A DNA stretch of 64,000 bases. Origin: Rotaria sordida (taxonomy: Eukaryota > Rotifera > Eurotatoria > Philodinida > Philodinidae). Shown one piece after another: positions 48,392-60,791 of the stretch; position 1 is the stretch's first letter, and every line of letters starts with the position of its first letter. Location of the stretch: contig CAJNOL010000522.1 of the NCBI GenBank assembly GCA_905250125.1, positions 4,561 through 68,560 of the forward strand, read 5' to 3'. The notes under the pieces were generated by a model. The model did no database searches, was not told the DNA's origin, and was given only the letters and a program-made list of their open reading frames with translations. The position numbers and the translations under genes are program-made.

Positions 48392-49328
48392 CTTAATCGT
48401 TTCTAAGAATATTAATTGAAAAAAAAAACAATTATCTAAAATAAAAGAAATGACAGTCCTTTTATAAGTAAGATTTATTTTATAATCACAGATGGAAAAA
48501 GCAAAACAACTGATAAAACTAGCAAATATACTTCCGTTCATAGGCTATTTTTATCAGTATGTTCTTTTTCAATATTTTTCATTACTCAATGTTGGTCTTT
48601 TGAAAATGTCATACGTCCAATATGTTGCGATGTCTCAATAACAGCAAACTCATGCATAATCTTAACTTGACTAATGTTTGTTAGATACGTAAGCGTAAAT
48701 ATCAAACAAAACAAAACAAAAAAATTGAAAAAAAAAACAATTGTTTTTCTGTAAAGACTTCATCCACATTATTGATCAGTCTTTGACGTCAATCGATCTG
48801 AATTAATTTTGCGTAACTTACGAGAAAAAAGAAACTTATTTGTCATTAACATATGTAAGTATACCTATTAATTTCCATAAGATTGACTTTGTTTTCAATA
48901 TAAACTGGTATGTTGAGTGACAAGAGTTAATGAAACGATTGTAATCCAAATACAAAGTTAAGCCATAAAAGAAGAAATTGGTTATTTAAGCAAAAGTTTC
49001 TTTAAGAAAAAACAGAAGACATAGATGAATCGGTTTTTTATCAACAGCGAGAATATTACGATACGAATCTAAATGACATCTCTAGAATACAGATACTCCT
49101 ACTCCACCTACAAACGTACAAACAGCTGTTAACTTCTATGATCTGTCTATCATTACCTTATAAAATCTATAAAGTGATTTCAGTATGGTTTGTCCAATTG
49201 TTATTATTATTGTTGCTCATAGTAACTTTAATTATTAAGATGATTGATAGAAATAATATATACATCGACTAGTCGTTCTTAAGACTTCGACGTAAATATA
49301 TTTAACATCTCTTATATTTCTTTTTTTT

Positions 49329-49367
49329 TCTCTCCCTCTCTCTATCTCTCTCTCTCTCTGTCTCTTA
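49329..49367. repeat. (CT)n-rich microsatellite
   Basis: CT run with a few interruptions (CCC, TAT, TGT) in gene-free DNA. Confidence 0.85.
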
Positions 49368-50656
49368 AAACTCATCTGTGGTATCCTGTTGCGATCTGAC
49401 TTAAATATTGATATATAATTAATTATAACATTGAAATCGATTGACGCATTTTTCTATATAGAATTAATATATAGATGTTTATGTACGGCAATTTAACTAG
49501 AAAATATATGCTAACCGCGTATTTTATTTCTATTGAAATAATATACATACATATTCAGTAGTTGGAATAATGCACAATAGACAGACACTTACAATTTTAC
49601 TCCTACGTTTTATATTACTAATAATAACACAATATAATATGCAAGTATTCTGAGTAATTGTGTCTACAAAATTCAAGAGAAAATGAAAAAAAAATACTAT
49701 CACTTTTTCATACCTACAATTACGGAAAACAAGAAAATGGCTTTTCTATCGTATGATGTTTACATGAGTTTGTATGTGTCATGACCAATTTTATTTTTAT
49801 TTCAATCAAAAAAGAATTATTGTTTGAAGACAAATAATAAAGACACTTACGGCAGTAACCTAGTTCCATTATGTGCATGATTTTGTTAACTGTTTTTTTT
49901 ACATCTCATGATAGCTAAAGGTAACGCATAGTTCACGGCTTCCTCTTCAGTTCTGAATAGTCATTTTCTAAAAAAACATTAACCAAACTCATAGTTGACA
50001 TCTGCTAAGTGTATCGGTCACATGAGTATTTTTATAATTACTATGCTAAATGTAGTTAAACTAAATTTTCCAAGAATTATTTTGTCGAAAACTTTGCAAG
50101 AATAATGTAATTTCAAAATCATTGATTTGATAATTATACTAATAATTAAAACAAAGAAATCTACTCAAAATTGAAATAATTCAATGATGATTTATAGCTT
50201 TCTTATGACATATGAAAGAAGTTTTAACTGTTCGAATTAAATTACAAATAAGAATTATCTAACTAAATCATATTACATTGACGTATAATCATTGTGTTAA
50301 AAATAAAAATTTCTTGTATGTAAATTTAAAAAAAAAAACATCGATTTTTTTTCTTCGAAATATCGAACTTACACATAGATAGACAAATATAAAACAATAT
50401 TCATATCCTTACAAATACAATGAAGCAAATAGTTCATGTGTTTATCCAGCAATATGGTGAAGAAGAGAAGTGGTAGAGAGGTGTCAGAAAAATGTTGAGA
50501 ACTGAAAAAGTGCATATTCAATTTTTAAAAGTGGCAGAAACTGAAAATTTTCTATTCATTTTATAATGTCTTGTTTTCAATAAATACGACGAGTATTGCT
50601 TGGAAAAAACGATAATTTTCTCACAGAAGAGGGCGCACACACTCTTACAATTTTCA

Positions 50657-50692
50657 CCTCTCTCCCTCTCTCCCTCTCTCTCTCCCTCCCCT
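50657..50692. repeat. (CTCTCC)n-like microsatellite
   Basis: Imperfect CT/CCCT tract followed by a short locally GC-richer stretch (ACGCGCCACGGCGC), unusual for this AT-rich region. Confidence 0.85.
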
Positions 50693-51654
50693 ATCCATAA
50701 CGCGCCACGGCGCTTTGTTAATCATTAGATACATTTTCGAGAATATAATCAATTTATGACGTAATGTTTTATTTAATATTCCAAAAAATTGATACGTTGA
50801 ATAAGTTTTTCTTTTGAATATAAATTACATGCTTAAAAATGTCAATTTCTTTTCTTTGTATTATGAATAAAAAATTTATGAAGACCTTTCTTGCAGATTA
50901 ATCCAATAGAAAAAAAAAAGTCATTTCAAGAACATTTCATAGAAGTGTATTAATTAGTTTATTTTCATTTATCATTATAGGTAATTTCAATGAAGACAAT
51001 GCATTAATCTTTGTTAATATATTTAGAATTCTGATAGAAATATTGAATAAAATTCTAACTATTATCATTATCGGATATCTGTTTTGCTAAGATTTTGATT
51101 AATCATTTGACTATTATCATTATTATATCTGTTTTGATACCATTTCGTGTAGAACCTCTTGTTCTTCTTCTAACATCTAGGGATTGACAACTTGAAAAAT
51201 AAGTTGGAATAGGAATTAGAACTGTCGTTTTTGAATACAATTCTGATTTGATTTAGAAAATGAACATATGGTACAGCTTCAAGTGCTTGATTAGATTACT
51301 TCTACCTTCAGTTCATCTCTAAAATATTATCAAATTTATCACAAGATATAAAATTTTTATTTATAATAAAAATAGACAATAGTTGACTAAATGGTCGAAC
51401 ATATAATACACACCATGAACACAAAAAAAAATATTATTAATTGCTTTTATAGATATAAATAATTAAATACATGAATGCTGTCTGGAGTACTAGAAAAATT
51501 TTCCTTAAAGTGCGTAAAAAGTTCGTTCGGTCTAGTACTTGCATAATACTATAGAGTCAACTAGTAAATAAAGCTAGTTACTATATAGCAAAAGCGCCTC
51601 TAAAAATGTTTTTTGGTAAGGTGTCGAAAATGCAAAATTACAGCAGAATTATTT

Positions 51655-52114
51655 TATATATGGTTGGATAGAGCTTGACGAGTTGATCAGGAATATGTGT
51701 ATTTCCTGTTTTTTTTTGGACTGAGTGTTTAGAAGGAAATTCTCTGTTTTTTCCTATGACGCACTTGTCCTCTAAAAAAACGTCAATTTTCAATAACCGA
51801 CAAAGTTTTTATTTGCTTAAAATTTTAAAACTGTTTGTTTTAGATTCAGCATCCAAAACTGAATCTAGAAAAGCTATTCATGAATGAATTTCCTAGATTC
51901 AGTTTTGGATGCTGAATCTAAAACAAACAATTTTGAAATTTTAAGTAAATGAAAAAAAATAAAAACTTTGTCGGTTATTGAAGATTGACGTTTTTTTTCG
52001 AGATAAAGTAGATCATAGGAGAAAACCGAGAATTGCTTCCTAATAAGCAATTCCAAAACAATAGAAACACATATGTTCATGATCAGTTCGTCAAGCTCTA
52101 TCTAACCATATATA
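51655..52114. mobile_element. Foldback element: ~215-bp inverted arms around a 24-bp loop
   Basis: Left arm 51655-51868 and right arm 51893-52114 are reverse complements with moderate divergence. The inner ends are identical over more than 30 bases (TTTAGATTCAGCATCCAAAA and onward); further out the arms share TTCAATAACCGACAAAGTTT, TCCTATGA, AGAGCTTGACGA and, at the outer tips, TATATATGGTT. The loop carries its own ATTCATGAAT palindrome. A transcript would form a long hairpin. No transposase is encoded. It could be a foldback transposon or a palindromic duplication. The minus frame 51874-52080 is only a by-product. Confidence 0.85.
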
Positions 52115-52518
52115 GAGAAAACGAAAAGTAGATTCTTCTTTAATTTTGTATCCTCGACATCTTATATTGATTGCCGAATAATCATAAAATAAACATTCCT
52201 AACTAATTTTTTAATAAATTATTAGATCTGACAAATATTACAATATTGCATTTTTATTATGGCTTGCAGGCACACATCATTCGCCGTCTTGTAATACTGT
52301 CAATACTCGGATAAGACACAAAACTATTCTAACTTTCGATATTTTAACTTTTATATGAAACACAAAAAAGAAACGTAATATACTTGGCTTGCTAGAAACT
52401 ATTTTCTTGTTTATGTAATCAAACGAATTATTGTTACAATAGTTATTTCATAAAGAGACAATATGATAGATATAATCAAAAAGAGTAAGACAGTTTTTTG
52501 CAAAAAAAGCATTCTGTT

Positions 52519-54600
52519 TTAAAATTTCTCCACTGAAGGACGAAGATCAAGTTCTTGTGTCCATGTTGAACGAGGTTGAGTATGTAATTGCCAATATGTC
52601 TCAGCAATCTACAACAAATAAAAATTTCCATTCAATAAGAGAAAAAAAAACCTAAGATGCTAAATAATTCATACCGCATCACTATTAAGAAATGCTTCAA
52701 TATTTCTGTCAGGTTGACCTAAACAAGTGATTAATTGTTACTTTTTTTAGACCGCAAAAAAAAGAAAACTTTTACGTTGAACTTGACTCGGTGTATTAAT
52801 TTCTCCATCAATAATTATATGAGCAACATGAATACCCTGTGGACCTAATTCACGCGCCATTGATTGAGCTAATGCACGTAAAGCAAATTTTGCTGCAGCA
52901 AAACCAGCAAATTTAGCTGAACCACGAAGACTAGCTGTTGCGCCAGTAAACAATATTGTTCCTTTTCCATTTTTAACCATACTCGGAAGTACCTAACGAA
53001 AAACTTTAATCAAAAACACATTTCTTTTTTCTCATTTGCATTTACTTCCTGACTAGCAACTAAAGCACCCACAACACTTATGTTGAGTGAATTTTGAAGT
53101 TCTTCAGGTTTCAAATCCAAAATACTTTCTTTAATATAGAATAAATTATATTTGATGAGAAAAATCAAATAAAAAAAAAGTATTCAAATTACTATAAGCA
53201 AATCCACTAGCATTATATAATAATACTTCAGGATCATTTCCAAGTTTTGTTCGAATTGTATTAAAAGCATTCTGTAATGATGATACGTTACCAGCATCAG
53301 CTGTAACACTCAAAGCTAGAACATATAAGATTTACGTTAATATCAATATATATATATATGATAAAAATAAAAGTTAGACACCTGTATGACCTAGTTGTTC
53401 GAGTTCTTTTTGGACAGGTTGTAAACTACTTTCTTTTCTTGCAATAAGACCAACTGAATAACCGCCAACTGCAAATCTTTAGAAACAAAAAGACATTGAT
53501 ATTAATCAGATATTATAATAAGCGATGGAAAAATCTTTGAAAAACGTCATACTCGATTAGATCACATTGTTAACTTCTAAATCAATGAAATTTTTTTCTT
53601 TTGTTAGAAAGAGTAATATCTAAACTATATATTTTGTACGAGACATATTTTTTTCAAAATGAATCTACGAAAGAGGAAATACTTCTTAAAAATAAGTTCT
53701 TGCAACTTCATCATCACGCAACATTATTTTTCTATTTTTCGTTAAATTCTTTATGTCAAAAGTGGAATGAAAAGAAAAAATATTTAATCATGACTTTAAT
53801 AGCGTAAAAAGTGCTCTTTCTAATGATGTATCGGAAGTTAAATTTACTCTTGGTTTTTCTAACAAAATATAGTTCTTTTTGAAAGAGACTATATTTTGGT
53901 CATTTTTACTGCTTGATCGCTTTGTAACAATGAAAAATATTTTTTGAATTGTTTTTTCTTTTCTGTTAAATATCTATAATCTGATATATTTTGAACAAAG
54001 AACTCAGTTCATGCATGGTTTCTCGAGATTATGATTGATGTTCTTCTAAACTAATTGTTCTTGGAAAACTCTATTTTATAAAATATTTTAATTTTCAAAT
54101 TTTTTTTTTTGATTAAAGAGCCAAGAATGAATCTAAAAATTTCTACCAAAGCAGACATCGATTAGGTTTTTGATATGCTATATTTTAGTAAATTTTTTTA
54201 TTAGAATTTAGTCCATGTAGCTCAAAATAATTGAGAAATAAAAACTTTTCAAGTTACAAGAACTTCTCTAGAAGTGTTTGGTTTTTAGCTATTCTTCCTT
54301 CTTAAATTCGTTCTGGAAAAATATACCTCGTATAAAATTTGTAGTCTAGACAGTACTCTTTCTTTCCACCAAAAGAAAATTTCATTGGTTTAGAAGTTAC
54401 CAATACGATGTAACAGAGTTCGACATTTTTCTCAAGGCATTTGCATCGCTTATTAAATAAGATTATACCTTTTGGCTAATGCTGCTCCTAAACCTGGACC
54501 TACACCTATAATTATAATGAATATTAATTCAAGACAAAAAAAAACTATTTTTCAATTGTCTCTTACCAATAACTACTGCAATCGGTTTTGTTGATGTCAT
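52519..54600 (-). CDS. Short-chain dehydrogenase/reductase (SDR)
   Basis: Eight exons: 54600-54567, 54505-54469, 53476-53382, 53315-53193, 53128-53046, 52992-52776, 52718-52675, 52608-52519; phases agree, 240 residues. A Rossmann NAD(P)-binding start is clear: VVIGVGPGLGAALAKRF, then VGLIARKE, VTADAGN, and YNASGFAY in place of the usual NAG motif. The active-site region reads ILFTGATASLRGSAKFAGF followed by AAKFALRALAQSMARELGPQ. The lysine of YxxxK is kept but the tyrosine is Phe (FAAAK), as also occurs in a group of bacterial-looking SDRs with the GATASLRG motif. Substrate unknown. An intron of about 1 kb separates exons two and three. The resemblance to bacterial SDRs hints at transfer, but introns and lack of a tree leave this open. 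Confidence 0.9.
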
Positions 54601-54726
54601 TTCTTGTATTATTTTACTAATATATCTAAAAATCAAAGCATTACATCGCTTTTTATACGTTGAATAAAAATGCAGTGTCATGTCATGATGACGTTTGCAT
54701 AAAATGTATTATTGCATTGTTAGCAA

Positions 54727-55701
54727 TTATAGATGTGAGAATAGTTTTTTATTTTCTTCCACTAATTTTTTTACTAGATCAATTACTATTTGTGGTTGTT
54801 CCATTGGAAAAAAATGTTTAGTATTTTCTAATTGTGTGTCTTGTCCTTTTTGAAACCATTTTACAAGATCAGGTGCTGTTGGTGATGTATCAAATTGACC
54901 TATACTATATGGAAATGATGCTCTTACAATATGTATTGGAATATCTTGAATAAATTTTGATTTTTTAATAAATGGATAAATATTTGTATCAGTTTCTATA
55001 CTTGTTCTATATATTGATGCTTCTCCATCAGGTGCACATACAAGTTTATAATTCTTATCAAGAGCATAAGTACAATAATTACGAAGAGTCTCTTTTGGCC
55101 ATCGTGAAAATGGTTCACGTTTTTCTAATTTTTCGAACATATCTTCAACAGATAACCATTGATTTTTTCGGCGAAGAATATAGTCTAAATAAGACGAATA
55201 ACTTCTATCATCTTGATATAGTGAGGAAGGAAAAATAACAGGATCGAGTAAGAGTAATGCTTGAAATAATCGCCTTGGTGCTATTGCTGCAGCACAAGTT
55301 AAAGCATATCCACCCATAGAATGACCAATACCAATAAGATTATCTTTATTAAGATTGAGTGTTTCAATAAATTGTAAAACATCTTCTCCATGCCATCGAA
55401 AACGATAAGGTGGAGGATGTGTTTGTGATCGACCATGACCTCGAAAATCTAAAGCAATTACATGAAAATCATGTAAACCTTCATTAATAATAGGATCATA
55501 ACATCGACCATGAAATGAAGCAGCATGACAAAAAAGTATTGTAGGTTGATGACCTTGCCATTCCCAATAGTGAAGTTTAAGTGGACCTTGAACAGTTTTA
55601 CCATTAGTATCAACAATTGGACGATTAGATAAAGTGATAAAACGACTAGTGGGATCGGTTGACATCATACGTTGAAATATTCGTGAAAAACGAAATAGCA
55701 T
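54727..55701 (-). CDS. Alpha/beta hydrolase, intact member of a tandem pair
   Basis: Single coding exon, 324 residues from the ATG at 55701. A TTTTTTCAG acceptor-like sequence lies six bases upstream of that ATG, so a 5' untranslated exon or a trans-spliced leader is likely; the longer frame starts only at TTG. Alpha/beta-hydrolase features: LHYWEWQGHQPTILFCHAAS near the oxyanion loop, VIALDFRGHGRSQ, nucleophile elbow GIGHSMGGYA with S128, and a C-terminal histidine (H296, in TKHFFPMEQP). A candidate acid is D in GQFDTSPTAPDL. Serine hydrolases of this fold cleave esters, amides or epoxides; the substrate cannot be told. A close copy lies 1.1 kb upstream on the same strand and carries nonsense codons. 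Confidence 0.88.
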   Translation of the reverse strand: MLFRFSRIFQRMMSTDPTSRFITLSNRPIVDTNGKTVQGPLKLHYWEWQGHQPTILFCHAASFHGRCYDPIINEGLHDFHVIALDFRGHGRSQTHPPPYRFRWHGEDVLQFIETLNLNKDNLIGIGHSMGGYALTCAAAIAPRRLFQALLLLDPVIFPSSLYQDDRSYSSYLDYILRRKNQWLSVEDMFEKLEKREPFSRWPKETLRNYCTYALDKNYKLVCAPDGEASIYRTSIETDTNIYPFIKKSKFIQDIPIHIVRASFPYSIGQFDTSPTAPDLVKWFQKGQDTQLENTKHFFPMEQPQIVIDLVKKLVEENKKLFSHL

Positions 55702-56771
55702 GTAATCTGAAAAAGAAAACAATAACTTTGAAAGTTATCAATAGACGACTTTTACAGCAGTGCAGAAGGACAAAAAAAATACACTCTATTTTAAAAAAAA
55801 ACCACAAATTTAATTATTAAACATTGTTTCTGTCATGAAAAAATTTAATATATATTCGAAATGTGTTTATTATCAACCAAAATAATTCTTTGTTTATATG
55901 ATATTTTTATTTTTGAAATCATTGTTGTCATTGGAAGAAAAGAATTGCAAAAAAACAAAATGCATCGTCATGATGACATATATATGTTACAATCAAAATT
56001 AAAATTTGATTAAAACTATGAATATATTCGGACAAAAGTCAAAATTTTTATTTTATCTGGACATAATTTGAATTAGACTAGAAGTAAATTAAAATAAGTT
56101 GAAGATAAATGAAAAGATTGTTTCATTTCTTATATCAGACAAGTTACAGTTTCTATTATATATAACTTATTGACCCGAAATCTTTCAACAATCCAAGTTT
56201 AGAATATGATAAAATTTTTAGTCTTATATCATGATATTTTCGGAAGATATCCAACTAATAAAAGTCAAAAATAGTTCATTTAGCAACCGAAAATTTTCTG
56301 TAGACCTTCATTCCATTGACTTAATTGTTTATTCTTGTTTGAAAGAGCATGTAAGGATGCATGGGCAAGACAGAACCCTTTTTTTAAACTATTACCTTTT
56401 AACAGGAAAGGAAGGTTCAGTATCTCAAAAAATGGCGCTCTAATTATAAAAGTATTCTGAAATATGTGATCAAAAACGCATAAACAAAGAAAAAGATTTT
56501 TCACTTTATTTGAAGAAATTATATTTTTCAAGCAGAAAATGATGAACCTTTTTGGGAGAAAACATAATGTCAAATAAAAAATCATGTCATTTATAATAGA
56601 TCATACTTCGGGCTATTTTTCCGTGCATTCATTTCAATTTGCATGTTTTTTTTTATGAAAATTGACTTCTTTTCTTTTTTGAGAGGTAAATGGCTTAATC
56701 AAATTACTTCTAATCCAATTCTGATTTCATCGAAAAAACTAGTTCAGTCAAAATTGGAATTTCTATATTGT

Positions 56772-57743
56772 TTAAAGTTGCGAACGTATATTATCTTTAA
56801 TCATTTCTTTCACAAAATCAATTATTAACTCTGGTTGTTCCATTGGAAATAAATGTGTAGCATTTTTCATTTGAGTATCTCGTCCTTTTTGAAACCATTT
56901 TACAAGATCAGGTGCTGTTGGTGATGTATCAAATTGACCTACAATCAATGGAAATGATGATCTTACGATATGTATTGGAATATCTTGAATAAATTTTGAT
57001 TGTTCAATAAATGGATAAATATTTGAATTAGTTTGTAAACTTGATTGATACATAGAATGTTCTCCTTCTGAATTACATATAAGTTTAGAATTTTCATCTA
57101 ATGCATAAGTACAATAATTTCGAAGAATATCTTTTGACCATCGTGAAAATGGTTCACGTTTTTCTAATTTTTCTAACATATCTTCAACAGATAACTATTG
57201 ATTTTTTCGACGAAGTATATATTCTAATGAATCATGTCTCTTATCACCAATACCATATAATAAACGAGGAATAATACCAGGATCAAATAGAAGTAAAGAT
57301 CGAAATAAACGTGTTGATGCTATTGCTGCAGCATATATTAATGCATATCCACCCATAGAATGACCAATACCAATAAGATTATCTTTATTAAGATTGAGTG
57401 TTTCAATAAATTGTAAAACATCTTCTCCATGCCATCGAACATGATAAGGTGGAGGATGTGTTTGTGATCGACCATGACCTCGAAAATCTAAAGCAATTAC
57501 ATGAAAACCATGTAAAGCTTCATTAATAATAGGATCCTAACATCGACCATGAAATGAAGCAGCATGACAAAAAAGTATAGTAGGTTGATGACCTTGCCAT
57601 TCCCAATAGTGAAGTTTTAATGAACCTTGATTTATTTCACCATTCTCTTGAGCAATTGGACGGTTAGGTATAATAACAAAATGACTAGTAGGATTCGAAG
57701 ACATCATCGATAAAAGAAAACTTGTTAATCTAAAGAAGTTCAT
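56772..57743 (-). pseudogene. Alpha/beta hydrolase, tandem copy with two nonsense codons
   Basis: Paralogue of the gene at 54727, aligned end to end at 323 codons with an ATG at 57743 (MNFFRLTSFLLSMMSSNP). Two in-frame TAG codons break it: 57539-57537, right after SFHGRC where the sister has a Tyr codon, and 57197-57195, where the sister has Trp. No frameshift was seen, and the nucleophile motif GHSMGG lies between the two stops. Nucleotide identity is almost complete over about 57350-57600 yet lower elsewhere, suggesting recent gene conversion from the intact neighbour. The last 135 codons remain open. It is probably non-functional. Confidence 0.85.
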
Positions 57744-58276
57744 TTAAAAAAACAAATAAGCATTAGAAAAGCAAGAATAACTTTCAATTGTTAATAATAA
57801 AGTAAAAACAAAAATGAACTATACAAGATATTAAATCAAAATCTAATCCATTACCAATCATCTAGTTTAGTCAAAGGTTTCGAATATAATTCATCAACTT
57901 CATACGTTATCAATTATTTATAACATTTATTAACCAATTCATTGAAATAAATTTGATGATACATATATATATATATATGAAAAGATTTAAACCTGTTAAA
58001 ATATCAAAATAAATAATGAAGAACAAAATCTATTTTTATATTTATTAATTTTATCCAGAAAAAAAAATCCATGTTAGATCTAATATTTTTCAAACAACAG
58101 CAAATATGGACGATCTTTGAATATAAAAAAAGTGTTCACACGAATGCATGCATGAATAATATATTGCAAATGAAATATAAATAATAACAACTAACAGAAT
58201 ATAAATATAACACTCATATCTTATATTTCAATCGTATAAAAAAATGAAAAATAACCATAAATAATGATATATTTGC
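57744..58276. other. Spacer between hydrolase pseudogene and glutathione peroxidase
   Basis: AT-rich DNA with a (TA)n run near 57964-57978. It would contain the 5' flank of the hydrolase copy and the 3' end of the peroxidase. Nothing else was seen. Confidence 0.5.
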
Positions 58277-60708
58277 TTATAATTCTGATTGATCAATTAA
58301 TTTATGTTTAACAAATAATTTTTGTATATCAGGATAAATTTGACGAATAGGTATATTTGGTGGATATGCCTTAATAACTTTACCATTTGGATCAATTAAA
58401 TATTTCCAAAAATTCCAAGATGGTGGTTCAGTTTTTTCTAAAAAAAAACACAAATCTCAATTAAAACAAATTTATTATAAGATAAATTTCTTTACCACTT
58501 AAAAAGTTCCAAACATCTGGTAATGCTTCATCATCATCATCATCATCATTTAGTCGTATAACAGCACCTTTAGCAAAAATGGGAAAATTAACATCAAACA
58601 TAGATTGAGCCCATGATTGAATTTGTGCATCATCCTTAATAAATAAAATTGAAAAAAAATAAAATAAAATATTTGATAAAAAGTATATTTACTTTAGGTT
58701 CTTGATATCCAAATTGATTACTAGGAAAAGCAAGTACTTGAAAAATATCTCGACCACCGTTATTAAGTTTTTGTTGAATGCCAACAAGAGCTTCAAAATG
58801 ACTATCAGTAAATGAACATTCACTAGCTACCTATTTTTGATTAAACGAGATTTATATTTAAACAAATATATATATATATTCTGAAAGAAAATGAGAACTT
58901 TGTACTGATAATCAGTTGTCAAAACACAAATTATCTTTTATTATGAATCTACTTTTGTAAATATTTTACAAATATTTAGTTTAAACATTAAAAATAGTAT
59001 TTCTTATTAACCAAATTCTCAGCTGTTGCCAATTGAAAATATCAGAATTTCTTGAATGATCTATGTCATATGATAGATATGTAAACAAAAGATATTGATA
59101 GTTCTACTCTTCTTAATACTCAGGTTTAAGAAGCGGCGTCGTAAATGATAAAAAATAGTGTCATTATGTGACTATTCTTCGTAAGCTCGTAAAACGGTAG
59201 AACTAATATACCATGTCCGACGGTCGGAATAATCGCTCTGAGTAACTAGGGATGCGCCAATCCCTATTTTGGTTTTTGACTTTGAAATGCATCTTGAAAA
59301 AATTGGAATTGAATAATTAATTTTGGTCAATATGTGCAAAATTAATAATTCTACAGTAACGAATTCCATTTCTTCAAATTGATCAATCCTTACGAATAAC
59401 CACATATAGTTCTTTACAGTAACAAAGAATAGATATCTCTATTTAACTGATACGGTATATATAAAAACCAAATCAAACAAAAGTTTGATCTGTATTCCAT
59501 CTTAACAAGACCTATAAAACATTTTATCCATGTTTATATGAATATTTAACAAAGAAGGCATATTCACTATTAAGTAGATCGCAGTATCAAAGTAAGACAT
59601 TCCAAATTTACGGACAATAGTAGCAAATAAATCTAAGCTTCATACGATATGTAGGAGATTAATAGAGTAGCATAACCGCTAAAGGTTTTCTCCTCTTGCT
59701 TAGATTTGATTGAGATGGCAACTTTTCAGTAGATTTATCCCGCAGGTGTCCAATTTTCGAGCAAACATTAATTTGGAATTTCGATCTGAGACTTTGTACG
59801 TGTAAAGGATGTCACATTGTCAAGCTATAGATTTCTCAATATATCCTTATATTATTTGTATATAAGATAATCTAACCAAGACCTTTATGTGTACAAAGTT
59901 TCAGGTCAAAATTCCAAAGTTAAGTTTTCGAAAACTAGACTTCTACAGGATGAATCTATTAAAAAGTAGTTATCTCAACAAAATCTAAGCAAGAACAGAA
60001 AACTTTTAGAGGTTATGCTACTCCAGTGATCTTCTACATATCGACAATATATGAAGACAAACGGAGTAGATTATTTGGGAATGTTTCCTTGTAAGTTCGA
60101 TACCGAGATTAGGGAGTAATATGAGAAAAACTTTCCCCTCCTAAAATGTCCGATTTTTTGCAGCTTCGTAATAACTTCGGACAATCACTGAATTTTGAAA
60201 TACTATTTGCTTTTCTCTAACAGAAAGTGAAATAAAAATAAGTAGACAATGTCGTTAAGAATTGAATAGGATTGAGAAGGATCGGTCCATGGTGAGTTTG
60301 GTTCTTCTCTATCGGTCCCTATTTCTAACATTACGATAATTTTTAAATTTTCAGTTCTTTCCAAAATATCGACAACCCTCGCTAGGATTGAATCTCTCAT
60401 TGATCATGTCTCTTCTCTATTCTTCTAATAATAAATATCGTTTTGAAGTTTTTATTAAACATAATTTGTGAATAGTAAAGTACACAAAAATAGAACTTAC
60501 ATTAACAACCAATGAAACCTAAAATAAAATAAACATTTATTAGTTTTTTTTTTTTAATTTTTGGCATAAAACATCAAAATTGATTTACCTTTCCACGATA
60601 CTGTTCTAATGAAACATCATTTCCTTGCCAATCTTTGACTGTAAATGAATAAAAATCTTCACAAATAACATTTGTAATAATAATAAAAAAAATCCAAATA
60701 GAAAACAT
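58277..60708 (-). CDS. Secreted glutathione peroxidase, cysteine type
   Basis: Five exons: 60708-60589, 60518-60501 (18 nt), 58830-58693, 58634-58496, 58437-58277; phases agree, 191 residues. A signal peptide (MFSIWIFFIIITNVIC) precedes a GPx fold: FTVKDWQGNDVSLEQYRGK, VVNVASECSFTDSHF with the peroxidatic residue as cysteine C51, not selenocysteine, LAFPSNQFGYQEP, FPIFAKGAV, and WNFWKYLIDPNGKV with the conserved Trp and Asn. It reduces hydroperoxides with glutathione or thioredoxin. A run of six Asp (GAT repeat) replaces part of the loop near residue 130. A TTTTTTCAG acceptor abuts the ATG directly, as expected for trans-splicing or a 5' intron. Intron 2 (1.67 kb) holds a foldback repeat. Short, monomeric-type length. 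Confidence 0.93.
59638..60056. mobile_element. Foldback element in intron 2 of the peroxidase gene
   Basis: Left arm 59638-59808 is the diverged reverse complement of 59882-60056. Shared blocks in order are GAGTAGCATAACC.CTAAA, CTTGCTTAGATTT, TTTTCGA/TTTTCGAAA, TTTGGAATTT and ACTTTGTAC. Weaker similarity extends outward to about 59545 and 60140 (ACATTCC..AAAT and GTATC blocks). The centre is about 70 bp and AT-rich. No protein is encoded. The sequence differs from the foldback at 51655. Confidence 0.75.
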
Positions 60709-60791
60709 CTGAAAAAATAAAGATTTTATCTGACAGAATACAGAAAAAAAAATGAAAGATAAACAGAATTAAATTTCTCGTTTATCGATTT

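Larger units (their letters stand above)
48392..51654. other. Gene-free interval with CT-rich microsatellites
   Basis: No exon was recognised. Two CT-rich tracts lie at 49329-49367 and 50657-50692. Near 51058-51138 a short block (ACTATTATCATTAT, then ATATCTGTTTTG) occurs twice about 53 bases apart, a small tandem duplication. The upstream part should contain the promoter of the secreted precursor gene. Confidence 0.5.

Noticed and set aside
51874-52080. Minus-strand frame of 68 codons
   Set aside because: It lies wholly within the right arm of the foldback and has no family resemblance.
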